The position numbers were made by a program, and so were the translations under genes. Under the pieces are notes generated by a model. The model saw nothing but the letters and a program-made list of their open reading frames with translations, did no database searches and was not told the DNA's origin. A stretch of 34,114 nucleotides of DNA from Gammaproteobacteria bacterium (GTDB taxonomy: Bacteria > Pseudomonadota > Gammaproteobacteria > Steroidobacterales > Woeseiaceae): NCBI GenBank assembly GCA_009937525.1, contig JAACFE010000016.1:1-34114 (forward strand), in the 5' to 3' direction. Each line of letters opens with the position of its first letter. Positions within the stretch are counted from its first letter, which is position 1. Positions 1-8,661 of this stretch are shown in pieces.

Positions 1-2
1 CC

Positions 3-749
3 GGAATTCGCGAGATACTCGTAATCTCGACCCCTCAGGATACGCCGCGCTTCGAAAGCCTGCTCGGCGACGGCTCGCAATTTGGACTCGATATCTCCTA
101 TGCCGTGCAGGATGCCCCGGAAGGCCTGGCCCAGGCGTTCATCATAGGGGAGGACTTCATCAACGGTGAACCCTGTTCATTGATCCTGGGCGACAACATC
201 TTCTACGGATCCGATCTCCAGCCGAAACTGCAACGTGCCGCTGCCCGTACCTCGGGCGCAACGATTTTCGCCTATGCGGTCAGTGACCCGAAGCGCTATG
301 GCGTTGTCGAGATCGATGCGGAGGAACGTGCTGTTTCGCTCGAGGAGAAACCGGCCAACCCGAGATCCCGGTACGCGGTTACGGGGCTGTATTTCTATGA
401 CGCCGCTGTCTGCGGGCTCGCGAGGACACTCGAGCCCTCCGCCCGCGGCGAACTGGAAATTACGGACCTTAACCGGATCTACCTGGAGCGCGGCGAGCTC
501 TCCGTGGAAGTGCTGGGCCGCGGCACGGCGTGGCTGGATACCGGTACGCAAAGTTCGCTGCTGGCGGCCTCGAATTTCGTGGAAACGATTGAAGAACGGC
601 AGGGATTCAAAGTCTGTTGCCCCGAGGAAATTGCCTACTACATGGGCTACATCAGTGACGCGGAGCTTCAAAAACTGGCTGAGCCGCTGGCAAGCAGCGG
701 CTACGGCGATTACCTGCTCGGCCTGCTGCGCGAAAAACAGTCGCGGTAA
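3..749 (+). CDS. rmlA: Glucose-1-phosphate thymidylyltransferase, 5'-truncated by window edge
   Basis: RmlA joins dTTP and glucose-1-phosphate to make dTDP-glucose, the first step of dTDP-L-rhamnose and related dTDP-sugar synthesis in the cytoplasm. The reading frame is open from base 3 and shows 248 residues, beginning with [17 protein letters not shown], which in E. coli RmlA lies about 45 residues from the N terminus, so the nucleotide-binding GGSGTRL loop lies outside the window. Visible family signatures are [52 protein letters not shown] and AWLDTGT. The TAA stop is five bases before the next gene, an aminotransferase, which suggests co-transcription in a nucleotide-sugar operon. The family assignment is very secure; only the N terminus is missing. 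Confidence 0.96.
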   Translation, partial: GIREILVISTPQDTPRFESLLGDGSQFGLDISYAVQDAPEGLAQAFIIGEDFINGEPCSLILGDNIFYGSDLQPKLQRAAARTSGATIFAYAVSDPKRYGVVEIDAEERAVSLEEKPANPRSRYAVTGLYFYDAAVCGLARTLEPSARGELEITDLNRIYLERGELSVEVLGRGTAWLDTGTQSSLLAASNFVETIEERQGFKVCCPEEIAYYMGYISDAELQKLAEPLASSGYGDYLLGLLREKQSR

Positions 750-754
750 ACGAC

Positions 755-1924
755 ATGGCTGACGAACAACAAGATCCTTTTATCATCTTCGGCGCTCCGG
801 ACATTCGGGACGACGAGGTTGCGGAAGTCGCGGATGTGCTGCATTCAGGCTGGCTCGGCACCGGCCCTCGCGTAGCCAGGTTCGAGTCCGACTTCGCGCA
901 GTACAAGGGGGTGGGCCCCAACCAGGTAGCAGCCGTTAATTCCTGTACGGCGGGTCTGCACGTGAGCATGATTGCCGCAGGACTCGGGCCAGGTGACGAG
1001 GTCCTGACGACGGCAATGACGTTTTGCGCGACGGCCAATGCAATCATTCATGCCGGGGCGACGCCGGTTCCCGTGGACATCGATCCTCTATCTCAAAACA
1101 TCAATGTGGAGCTAATTCGCGACCGGATTACGGACCGTACGCGCGCCATCGTGCCGGTGCATTTCGCGGGTCGTCCCTGCGATATGGACGGTATCCTTGC
1201 ACTTGCCGAAGAGCATGGACTCGTTGTTATCGAAGACTGCGCGCATGCTATCGAGACACAATGGAAAGGGCGGGCCGCAGGCACCTTCGGTGAATTCGGC
1301 TGCTTCAGTTTCTACGTGACCAAGAACATCACCACGGGTGAGGGTGGCATGGTGCTCGCGAAATCAGAAGCAGACATAGAGCGCATCAAGGTACTGGCGC
1401 TGCATGGCATGACCAAGGACGCATGGCATCGATTCGGAGACGAGGGCTACAAGCACTACCAGGTCGTGGAAGCCGGGTTCAAGTACAACATGATGGACTT
1501 ACAGGCCGCGATTGGTATCCACCAATTGAGGCGAATCGAAGACTGTTGGAACAGGAGGGAGCAGGTCTGGAAACAGTATCAGCGTGAATTCGCAACGCTG
1601 CCGGTGGCTTGCCCTGCAGATCCAGAGCTCCATACACGCCACGCGTATCATCTGTATACACTTGCACTCGATGCTGACGTATGCGGTATCGGACGAGACG
1701 ACTTTATCGCTGAAATGAGCAAGGCGGGCGTCGGCGTCGGCGTGCATTACCTGAGTCTTGCATCACATCCCCACTATCAGCAGCGGTTCGGATGGCGGCC
1801 GGGCGATTATCCGGTGGCGCAAACAATCGGTGAGCGAACAGTGAGCCTGCCCTTGTCCGCCAAACTTACGGATATTGAAATAGAACGAATTCTAGAGACA
1901 ACCCATCGTGTGCTCACAGCGTGA
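755..1924 (+). CDS. DegT/DnrJ/EryC1 (ArnB-like) sugar aminotransferase
   Basis: This is a 389-residue PLP-dependent aminotransferase of the DegT/DnrJ/EryC1 family, which transfers an amino group to a keto-sugar nucleotide. The N-terminal SGWLGTGPRVARFE, the central VIEDCAHAIETQWKG and the lysine in FYVTKNITTGEGG (about Lys190, expected to form the Schiff base with PLP) are all present. Length and domain order are normal for the family and resemble ArnB and related 4-keto-sugar aminotransferases. It starts five bases after rmlA, so its substrate may be a dTDP-4-keto-6-deoxy sugar, but that is inferred from the neighbour only; a UDP-sugar substrate is equally possible. No clear Shine-Dalgarno sequence precedes the ATG. 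Confidence 0.9.
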   Translation: MADEQQDPFIIFGAPDIRDDEVAEVADVLHSGWLGTGPRVARFESDFAQYKGVGPNQVAAVNSCTAGLHVSMIAAGLGPGDEVLTTAMTFCATANAIIHAGATPVPVDIDPLSQNINVELIRDRITDRTRAIVPVHFAGRPCDMDGILALAEEHGLVVIEDCAHAIETQWKGRAAGTFGEFGCFSFYVTKNITTGEGGMVLAKSEADIERIKVLALHGMTKDAWHRFGDEGYKHYQVVEAGFKYNMMDLQAAIGIHQLRRIEDCWNRREQVWKQYQREFATLPVACPADPELHTRHAYHLYTLALDADVCGIGRDDFIAEMSKAGVGVGVHYLSLASHPHYQQRFGWRPGDYPVAQTIGERTVSLPLSAKLTDIEIERILETTHRVLTA

Positions 1925-1942
1925 CATCAGTGTGACATTGCG

Positions 1943-2914
1943 ATGCCTCCGGGTTTGACGAGGATTTCCCAAAAGAAGTGGCTTGTCGCTGCCGCTAAGA
2001 CGCTGCTGACCGTCATCTTCCTGTGTATCGCGGGCTATTACGTTTGGCTAAAGCAGGACGAATTTCTCGAGCTTGGCTGGCCCTCGCCGGTTGCCGTATT
2101 GCTTGTGGCTGCTGCGTTCGTCGTCAACGTGGCACTCGTATCCGTCTACAACTTTATTACGGCACGCAGACTCGGTGCACCGTTAACGCTGAGCGAGTCG
2201 TTCATGTTGTCCGCGGTCGTCGCCGCCGGAAATTTTGTATTGCCGGTAAAGGCCGGCACCGGGTTGCGAGCGCTGTACATGAAACGAGTTCATAACTTCC
2301 CGATCAGCTATTTTGCGAGCGGTGCGGTGATTTTTTTCATGGTGACCGTCTTTTCAATGTCGCTCGCTGCCGTATGTCTGTTGTTTGCGATATATCTGAA
2401 GCTTGGATATTTCAGGGTCGACCTGTCAATCCTGTTTCCGTTTGTGATGATTGCATCATTCGTCGGTATCATGACTTTACGCTGGACGCAAGAGCACCAG
2501 CCCGGTGATGATCAGTCCTGGTTTGGCTCATTCCGGGAAAGTCTGTTCACCATTTTGGGAGATCGAAACCTGGTGCTCTCTGCGCTGCTGATTGTCCTGA
2601 CGATCTTCATGGCTGCATCGCTGGCCTGGTCGGTCGCACTACGCGAGTTCGCGCCGGAAATTTCCGTTCTGGAAGCCGTGCTTCTTGCGGCATCCCAGAT
2701 AATCGCAGGCTTTGTCACGCTGACTCCCGGTGCTACAGGGTTCCAGGAACTGGTCGCGCTCTACGTCGGAAAAGACTTCGCGGCAACAACCACTGAAATA
2801 TTTGCAGTCCTGCTGTGGGTGCGGGCTGTCAGGGTCGCAATTGCTATTACGGTGGCTATTCCCGCTGTGTTCGTGTTAAGGCACAAGCTTCGTCATGCGG
2901 ACTGCGCTGAATGA
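1943..2914 (+). CDS. UPF0104 / lysylphosphatidylglycerol-synthase-TM-like membrane protein
   Basis: This 323-residue protein is almost entirely hydrophobic, with about eight predicted transmembrane helices (first at roughly residues 12-33, then 45-68, 85-105, 120-145, 155-172, 205-228, 240-265, 285-312). The motif region AGNFVLPVKAGTGLRALYMKR and the late GFVTLTPGATGFQELVALY are typical of the integral membrane domain shared by UPF0104 proteins and the flippase part of MprF. Members next to polysaccharide genes are often supposed to move or modify lipid-linked intermediates, but no reaction can be assigned here. It follows the aminotransferase by 18 bases. Base composition falls inside this gene: the 60-base blocks at 2281 and 2341 contain only 26 and 28 G or C, against about 43 in a block of clpB. 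Confidence 0.8.
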   Translation: MPPGLTRISQKKWLVAAAKTLLTVIFLCIAGYYVWLKQDEFLELGWPSPVAVLLVAAAFVVNVALVSVYNFITARRLGAPLTLSESFMLSAVVAAGNFVLPVKAGTGLRALYMKRVHNFPISYFASGAVIFFMVTVFSMSLAAVCLLFAIYLKLGYFRVDLSILFPFVMIASFVGIMTLRWTQEHQPGDDQSWFGSFRESLFTILGDRNLVLSALLIVLTIFMAASLAWSVALREFAPEISVLEAVLLAASQIIAGFVTLTPGATGFQELVALYVGKDFAATTTEIFAVLLWVRAVRVAIAITVAIPAVFVLRHKLRHADCAE

Positions 2915-2978
2915 CCGGACGCAGGTGAAAGAAGCTAATAATCGGACCGTTCTCTGGCGATGTTTCTTTATGCCGAGC

Positions 2979-3007
2979 GATTCGAGAATTCTCTCAAGAC
3001 ACGAATC
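2979..3007. terminator. Inverted repeat between convergent genes
   Basis: GATTCG (2979-2984) pairs perfectly with CGAATC (3002-3007), and the loop contains the 10-base palindrome GAGAATTCTC (2984-2993). The structure lies at the meeting point of the plus-strand glycan trio and the minus-strand glycan set and overlaps the stop codon of the minus-strand GNAT gene. It has no strong U tract, so intrinsic termination is only a possibility. The rest of the 79-base gap shows nothing else. Confidence 0.3.
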
Positions 3008-3932
3008 GGCGCAAGCGCTCGGCAAGGTTGAAGAGCCAGTAAGCGTTTGACACCGGAACCGTGTACGTCTTGATCGTGCGCGTTTCAGCTCCCCACTTTT
3101 CCTTGTAGCGGACCAGCGTCGGTTGGTCGGGCGGCGACGCCATACAGTTGAACAGGGACAGGCCATTCGATCTTGCCTGGGTAATGGCTTGAGCAAGAAT
3201 GAGATCCGAGGGGCTCAGCTTTCGCGAGGCGAGGGTGGCGCCACCATGGAGGTAGAAGGCCGCGTCTCCGTGGTTTACTACAACGGCAAAGCCAATGACT
3301 TCGTCGGCCAATTCGGCTATGAAGCATTGAACTGCTGAATTCTCTGCGGCCAGTCCGAGGACCGCCGAAAAATAATTGCAGTTGTATCGCAGTGAGCCGC
3401 CATGGTGTTTCACGGTCGATTCATAGATATCGTAAAACAAAGGACCGAGTGAAGTATCGGTCGTCTGCCGAACGACGACGTCCGATTTTCCTGCTTTTCG
3501 AAGGTCCCGCCGCAAGTTCTTCGAGACCCCCATGAGATCCCACTGCTGGAGAGCAGTGATCGCCGTCTCCGGGTTCGATACAAAGTTGATCCCCAGATCT
3601 TCGTTGTCGGCGAATTCGCTTACAGGTATGCGTATGCAGGTCAAGCCATACAATCGTCGACTTTCCTCCAGCTGCGAGACAATAGCGGCGGGCAGCCCGC
3701 GTTCAAAGGCAATGCTCCCCGCAGGGAATCCGAGATAACCCACGGAAAAAGGCCCGGCTTTGAATACTGTAATAGCGCCGCCGCTCTGCCCGTTCCAGGC
3801 ATACAGTGTGCGAGCACCAAAGCTGCTCGCAAGGATCTGCTGCCAGGCGGCCGAGCCAAAAACGGCATTCGACCGCTGGCAGAAAGATTCCCAGCCGGGC
3901 GGAGCGGATTCGAGAAACTGATACTCGCTCAC
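2994..3932 (-). CDS. FemAB-like / GNAT-fold acyl- or aminoacyltransferase
   Basis: This is a 312-residue soluble protein of the GNAT superfamily in the FemAB-like branch found in exopolysaccharide clusters. The pattern KNLRRDLRKAGKS, followed by the FYDIYESTVKHHGG segment and then CFIAELADEVIGFAVVVNHGDAAFYLHGG and the SPSDLILAQAI helix, is characteristic of the C-terminal acyltransferase domain of this group. The donor and acceptor are unknown; sugar N-acylation after the nearby aminotransferase would fit but is inference. Its ATG overlaps the stop of the upstream GT4 gene by four bases (ATGA), which indicates translational coupling. It is the last gene of the minus-strand set. Confidence 0.78.
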   Translation of the reverse strand: MSEYQFLESAPPGWESFCQRSNAVFGSAAWQQILASSFGARTLYAWNGQSGGAITVFKAGPFSVGYLGFPAGSIAFERGLPAAIVSQLEESRRLYGLTCIRIPVSEFADNEDLGINFVSNPETAITALQQWDLMGVSKNLRRDLRKAGKSDVVVRQTTDTSLGPLFYDIYESTVKHHGGSLRYNCNYFSAVLGLAAENSAVQCFIAELADEVIGFAVVVNHGDAAFYLHGGATLASRKLSPSDLILAQAITQARSNGLSLFNCMASPPDQPTLVRYKEKWGAETRTIKTYTVPVSNAYWLFNLAERLRRFVS

Positions 3933-5068
3933 GCCTTTGCAACTCCGATGTCACCAAGAAAGCGACCAACAATTGCCGCAAGGTCAAATTCAACCCGCGC
4001 ACGCCGAATACCGTCTGCAAATCCAGCGGCGTCCATTCGCAGGGCCCGCTGAATTGCCTCCCGCAGCGCACTCTCGCTGGCTGCATCGGCGAGTACGCCG
4101 TATTCAAATCGTTCATGCAGCGATTCCAGATCACCGACCGGGGTCGCGACGACGGGAGTGCCAAGCTGCATCGCATCGGAGAAGATTACCGGTATGCTTT
4201 CGATGCGAGACGGCACTATAAGGTAGTCCGCCCATCCGATCAGGGACGCGGCTTCGTTCTTGTCCAGGTATCCTCCGATCCGAACGGGCCGACCTCCACC
4301 AGTGAGCGCTTTTTCGGCCGCATACATTTCACTCGCCAGCGGTCCACCGCCGTATATGCGAACCTCTTCGATCCGGTCCCAGTCCTCATCGTTGAGGCCC
4401 TGTAATGCGTGCATCAGGAGGTCGCTTCCCTTGTTCGTGTGCCAGCGGCCGAGGAAGGCGAGCTTATACGGTGGCCGGCTGGCCGGTCCCGACTGCCTCA
4501 ATGCGGGCAATGTCCTGGTACTGGGCAGGAATGCGCACGGCTTGTTGCTGATTCGCTCAACGTCTTTGCAAAGTTCGAGACCGTCCGCGTACCGATGGCT
4601 GGCGGATACCAACACGCGCTTCAGTACGTTGCGCACTCCAGGCAATCGGCCAAGCGACCAAATGTCGCTGCCCAGCGCCCACGTACTGTAGGGTATACCT
4701 AGTCGTCCTGCTTCAACCTCAGCCCACCAGCCGCTCGGTAAAACCCACAGGGCGAACACGTGGTCCGGCTTGTCTTCGCGGATGCAGGTGCGCAATGCCT
4801 CGCGTCCGGCACGCAGGGTCTCGAATAACGCCGGCCATTGCCACGGCAGGTGCGGCTTCAGCAATGACAAAGGCAATCGCGGTACCGAGAAGCGTCGAAT
4901 TTTCAGGTTGCCGTCACCGCTTATGGAACTAACGCTACTAGCCGCGACGACGCTGACAGGCAGGGATTTCGACAATTCGATCGCAAAGTCTTCGACGAAG
5001 CTTCCGGCAGCCTCGTTTCCGGGTTGCCCGTCCGGGTACGACGTCGTAATGATCGCAACGCCGGGCAT
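3929..5068 (-). CDS. GT4 family glycosyltransferase
   Basis: This 379-residue protein has the GT-B fold layout of family GT4: an N-terminal acceptor half opening with VAIITTSYPDGQPGNEAAG, and a C-terminal nucleotide-sugar half with KLAFLGRWHTNKGSDLLMHAL and VPSRIESIPVIFSDAMQLGTPVV. In the EX7E motif the second acidic residue is Asp (E-SIPVIFS-D), a conservative change. It would add a sugar to a lipid-linked or nascent glycan at the inner face of the inner membrane. It directly follows the methyltransferase with no gap and overlaps the GNAT gene by four bases. Acceptor and donor sugar cannot be read from the sequence. Confidence 0.9.
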   Translation of the reverse strand: MPGVAIITTSYPDGQPGNEAAGSFVEDFAIELSKSLPVSVVAASSVSSISGDGNLKIRRFSVPRLPLSLLKPHLPWQWPALFETLRAGREALRTCIREDKPDHVFALWVLPSGWWAEVEAGRLGIPYSTWALGSDIWSLGRLPGVRNVLKRVLVSASHRYADGLELCKDVERISNKPCAFLPSTRTLPALRQSGPASRPPYKLAFLGRWHTNKGSDLLMHALQGLNDEDWDRIEEVRIYGGGPLASEMYAAEKALTGGGRPVRIGGYLDKNEAASLIGWADYLIVPSRIESIPVIFSDAMQLGTPVVATPVGDLESLHERFEYGVLADAASESALREAIQRALRMDAAGFADGIRRARVEFDLAAIVGRFLGDIGVAKA

Positions 5069-5791
5069 TCAGTTCTTGATCCAGATCACACGATAGGTGT
5101 GCGGCATCATGTCGTCTTGTCGACTCAGCCTGGCCAGAAGCCAGGCGGAACAATTGACGGTGAAGACTAGAAAGGGAAGAACAAGGACGCTCAGCGCCAG
5201 CGGATTCCTGCCCTTCAGCCAGTTGATGATCATCTTGCTCAGCGCGATGTTGCCATTCAGTGCCGCCGTTTCGATCGGATGTCCGATGGCGATTTCGTCA
5301 TTGACCGAAAAACCATGCCTCGCGGCAGCACGCCGCAGGCCGTGTCGCGTCCAGCGATGAAAATCCAGTGGTTCGTCGTGAAGCGGGTACAGGAATGGCA
5401 CCTGCAGTGTCAGGCTGCCACCGGGTCTTAGTATGCGGTGAAGCTCTGCGAGACTCGTGTCTGGTTCCGGGATGTGCTCGATCACATCCAGGAGCAGGGC
5501 GTGGTCGATCGAGTTGTCGGCAAATGGGAGAGCCTGCGCATCGCCGAAAACATCGGGGCGGGTCTTGTACCAATCCGTCGCCGTGGCATAGTAGTCGAGA
5601 CCAATATACGAAGCTCCCGACGGCAGAAATGCTTTGGGCTTGCCCTCGGCACACCCTACATCGAGAACAGTACCGTGCAGTTGTGCACACGAGGCCTCGA
5701 GATTCGGTCTTTCATCTTTGAGAGCGAACCATTGAGGATGAAACGGAGTCTGTCGCAGCCCATCGACCAGTTTCTTGAGCCGAACCATCAT
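5069..5791 (-). CDS. Class I SAM-dependent methyltransferase with C-terminal hydrophobic segment
   Basis: The protein has 240 residues. SAM-binding motif I is visible as TVLDVGCAEGKPKAF, followed by the acidic IGLDYY, then ALPFADNSIDHALLLDVIEHI and LRPGGSLTLQVPFLYPLHDE, the standard Methyltransf_11/23 order. An unusual feature is a hydrophobic stretch near the C terminus (about residues 195-215, LSVLVLPFLVFTVNCSAWLL), which could anchor the enzyme at the membrane. Its position between GT2 and GT4 genes suggests that it methylates a sugar or lipid-linked glycan, but this is inference. The stop codon is immediately followed by the GT4 start. Confidence 0.87.
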   Translation of the reverse strand: MMVRLKKLVDGLRQTPFHPQWFALKDERPNLEASCAQLHGTVLDVGCAEGKPKAFLPSGASYIGLDYYATATDWYKTRPDVFGDAQALPFADNSIDHALLLDVIEHIPEPDTSLAELHRILRPGGSLTLQVPFLYPLHDEPLDFHRWTRHGLRRAAARHGFSVNDEIAIGHPIETAALNGNIALSKMIINWLKGRNPLALSVLVLPFLVFTVNCSAWLLARLSRQDDMMPHTYRVIWIKN

Positions 5792-5804
5792 CGAAGAAGC
5801 GTGT

Positions 5805-6674
5805 TCAGGACCGCGTGAAAGTCAGTGCCGTAATCTGCTCGGATATCAGCCCGATCAGGAAGATTATCACCGAAGCGCTGAGTATCAGCATGCTCATGTT
5901 CGTGAACCGCCCCATTGTGAAATAGGTGTACGCGTAATAGCTCAGGCCGCTGACAAAGAACAAACCGCTAATCGGCAGAAACACTTTTAGCGGCGCATAG
6001 AGTGTGGCGATCTTGAAGATGATCGCAAGAAACCTCACGCCGTCCCGAATCGGCCGGATATGGCTCGTGCCGGTTCGTTTCTCCGCCTTGATCGGCATAA
6101 ACGTAACCGGGTAACCGGAGCGCAGGAAGGCCATCGTAATCGTCGTCGGATACGAAAATCCGTTCGGCAGCAGGTAGAGAAACTTCTTGAACAGCTCCGC
6201 GCGCACGGCGCGGAAACCGGACGTCAGATCGAGGACGCGGTGTCCGCTGATCATCGAGGCGAACACGTTGTAGAGGCCATTGGCGGCCAGGCGCCCGATG
6301 CCGGCGTGCGAGCCGGAATCCCGCGCACCGATCGCCATGTCGTAACCCCCGTCGAGTTTCGCGATCAGGGACGGGATATCTTCGGCCTTGTGTTGACCAT
6401 CGCCGTCCATCATTACGAAGATGTCGCCGCCTGCCGCCCGGGCACCGCTCTTTATCGCTGCACCGTTTCCCAGTGATACGGGATGGCTGACGACGCGCGC
6501 TCCCGATTCCTTCGCGAGTTTCGCCGTGTCGTCCGTGGACCCGTCGTCGACAACGAGGATTTCCGCGTCCTCGTAGACGGCCCGGACTGAGGATACGACG
6601 TCACCGATCACGGCACCCTCGTTCTTGGCCGGGATGATAATCGACAATCTCACGGTGCCTCGGGTTGCGGTCAT
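5805..6674 (-). CDS. GT2 glycosyltransferase (DPM1-like) with two C-terminal membrane helices
   Basis: I start this gene at 6674 (MTATRGTVRLSIIIPAKNEG, 289 residues) rather than at the upstream ATG at 6731, because 6731 would overlap the preceding gene by 53 bases while 6674 leaves a four-base gap and has a GGAG ribosome-binding site nine bases upstream. The catalytic core is of the dolichyl/undecaprenyl-phosphate sugar synthase type: SIIIPAKNEG, VVDDGSTD (about 43-48), the metal-binding MMDGDGQH (Asp90 and Asp92) and LTSGFRAVRAELFKKFL. Two hydrophobic segments near residues 228-248 and 255-280 match ArnC/GtrB-like architecture. It probably loads a sugar onto a polyprenyl phosphate for use by a periplasmic GT-C enzyme such as the product of the next gene upstream. 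Confidence 0.9.
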   Translation of the reverse strand: MTATRGTVRLSIIIPAKNEGAVIGDVVSSVRAVYEDAEILVVDDGSTDDTAKLAKESGARVVSHPVSLGNGAAIKSGARAAGGDIFVMMDGDGQHKAEDIPSLIAKLDGGYDMAIGARDSGSHAGIGRLAANGLYNVFASMISGHRVLDLTSGFRAVRAELFKKFLYLLPNGFSYPTTITMAFLRSGYPVTFMPIKAEKRTGTSHIRPIRDGVRFLAIIFKIATLYAPLKVFLPISGLFFVSGLSYYAYTYFTMGRFTNMSMLILSASVIIFLIGLISEQITALTFTRS

Positions 6675-6678
6675 GCGG

Positions 6679-8631
6679 CTAGTCTCCGGTATCTGGGGCG
6701 ACGCGGTTTTCGTAGAGTTTTTCAGCTTCATTCACGTATAGCAGTAATTCATCAAGATTTCTCAGACTGTTGTATCGTCGCAGCGGCCGAGGCGACAGAC
6801 TGTCGCGAGCGTCGTCGATGAAACTGCGGGCCTCATCGAATCGGCGAGCTTCGACCAGCGTCGTTACCGTCATCATGTTGAGATCATCACTCGGACCGAT
6901 GTCAACTGCGCGCGCAAGATGGTCCAGTGTCTCTTCCGTGTCCCCCGACGTCCTCGCAATCCGCGCCATAAGCATGTGGTGGAACCGATTGTAGCGGATG
7001 CTCATGTTATATCTCGGGTTTTCCATGAGCGCAGCGGCGAGATCCGCGACCGTGGTCGGCCGCACGGAATCGCATTGCGTGCCGATGGAGCTCGTCAGGA
7101 GCTGATCCAGCATGTCACCGACAGTGAATGAGAAAGCAGCAGAGGGCAGGCTGGATTCAAGGTATTCGACGAGGTCCGAGTGATCTTCTCGTGGTGCCAT
7201 CATGCAATAGAGGTTGAGTTCCGGAATGCGTATATACGCATGGTCGGGATTCCGGCCGGCAAACCCGCGCAAGGTGGCGATAGCGGGATCCGGACCGACT
7301 GTCGCCAACAGCCGGGACGCCAGGGTGGTTGCCGCCCGCACCGAGGTCGGGTCCTGCTTATGCCAGAATGTCGCAGCCTGGAGTGGATTACCCCATAAAG
7401 ACGTCACGCCAAACAGGATGCCGGCATTGATGACGGCATAGGCCGCCAGGGCGACCCGAGATATCAAGCGTAGACGTCCCGGCACCTGCAGCGCGAGATA
7501 GCACAGGGCGAAGATCGGTCCGATGATGGGCAGGTAATTCCGGTGTTCGAAGTAGAGCTCGAGCGGAACCGTCGTCGATTCCAGCAGGTGTCCCGCAAGA
7601 AACCAGAGCACGGCGAATGCCGCGACCGGATACCGTTGCCGCCAGCGCACCGCAGCAGCGAAGGCGAGGATCCAGGCGATCACAGCGGCTACGGTCAGCG
7701 GGTCGGATAATGGCGCGTCAGCCCTGCGCGATTCGTGAAAGGGGCCCAGTTCTGCGCCCGGGGCGTAGAACGCATTGAGCAGGTATTCCCAGAGTATGCG
7801 TGCCTCGCCGAACAGCCGGTCCGCCGCCGCGAAGCCGCGACGAGCGACCAGGTCGTCGGAGTAGGGTGCCTGGGTAACGAGGTAAGCAACAATTAGCAAG
7901 GTCGGTGTCGCCAGAAAGAGGCCGCGCCAGGTATTCCACTGTACGGGCGACAAACTCCGTGGCGGCCCGAGCAGCACGACTTCGATCACCAGGACGAATG
8001 TCGGCAGCAATACGCCATTTTCCTTCGTAAGGAGCGCGAACAGCGTGCACACCACGAGCGCAAGCGTCATACCGGCCAGCGCGACGCGCGGTTGCTCGGC
8101 AACGTGGCGGCGTGCAGCCATGTAGCCCGCCAGGCCGCAGAGCACGAAAGTGGCGCTGAGAGTCGTCATGCGCTGCACGATCAGCAGCGAGGAAGACGCG
8201 AGCAGCGGCATCAATAGCCAGACGGCAGTGGTGCTGACGGCAAGGATCAGGGCGTCCTTACGGTCGGGAACAACCGTTCGGGCCACCTGGCCTGAAAACA
8301 GGAATACCAGGAGGCCGTTGATCAGGTGAATGAGGATGTTCGCCCTGATGAAGGGTGTTGCATCCGTTCCCCAGGCGGATGCCTGCGGCAAGAAGCTCGC
8401 CAGGGCGAGCGGCCGGCCGAGCGGCCCGGCGTCGCCGCTGAGAACGAAGTGCAACGCCGAGCGCAGCTCAGTTACCGACGCCAGGCCCGCGAGGTTGGAA
8501 TGGTCGTCCAGCAGGAACGTGCCGCCAAGGGCGGGCCGATAGACCAGCCAGCCGACGGCGAGAAGGGAGATTACTGCGAGCCACGGCCAGAGGACGACCC
8601 AACGCGAGCGCGCGCCTGGCCGGCTATCCAT
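6679..8631 (-). CDS. GT-C-type polytopic membrane protein with C-terminal TPR-like domain
   Basis: This 650-residue protein has about ten hydrophobic segments in residues 12-430, then a soluble C-terminal region of about 200 residues with helical, TPR-like repeats (for example around DTEETLDHLARAVDIGPSDD). Between the first two helices it carries LLDDHSNL (Asp42 and Asp43), the place where GT-C transferases using polyprenyl-phosphate sugars keep catalytic acidic residues, and later YFEHRNYLPIIGP, a motif I associate with TMTC/PMT-like bacterial proteins. It therefore looks like a periplasm-facing glycosyltransferase that uses the lipid-linked sugar made by the adjacent GT2. It lies 30 bases downstream of pilR, so the acceptor could be a pilus or other surface protein; this is inference and no substrate is proven. 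Confidence 0.72.
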   Translation of the reverse strand: MDSRPGARSRWVVLWPWLAVISLLAVGWLVYRPALGGTFLLDDHSNLAGLASVTELRSALHFVLSGDAGPLGRPLALASFLPQASAWGTDATPFIRANILIHLINGLLVFLFSGQVARTVVPDRKDALILAVSTTAVWLLMPLLASSSLLIVQRMTTLSATFVLCGLAGYMAARRHVAEQPRVALAGMTLALVVCTLFALLTKENGVLLPTFVLVIEVVLLGPPRSLSPVQWNTWRGLFLATPTLLIVAYLVTQAPYSDDLVARRGFAAADRLFGEARILWEYLLNAFYAPGAELGPFHESRRADAPLSDPLTVAAVIAWILAFAAAVRWRQRYPVAAFAVLWFLAGHLLESTTVPLELYFEHRNYLPIIGPIFALCYLALQVPGRLRLISRVALAAYAVINAGILFGVTSLWGNPLQAATFWHKQDPTSVRAATTLASRLLATVGPDPAIATLRGFAGRNPDHAYIRIPELNLYCMMAPREDHSDLVEYLESSLPSAAFSFTVGDMLDQLLTSSIGTQCDSVRPTTVADLAAALMENPRYNMSIRYNRFHHMLMARIARTSGDTEETLDHLARAVDIGPSDDLNMMTVTTLVEARRFDEARSFIDDARDSLSPRPLRRYNSLRNLDELLLYVNEAEKLYENRVAPDTGD

Positions 8632-8661
8632 CGAGCGCCATGGCCGGTGACTGGCCGAGAT

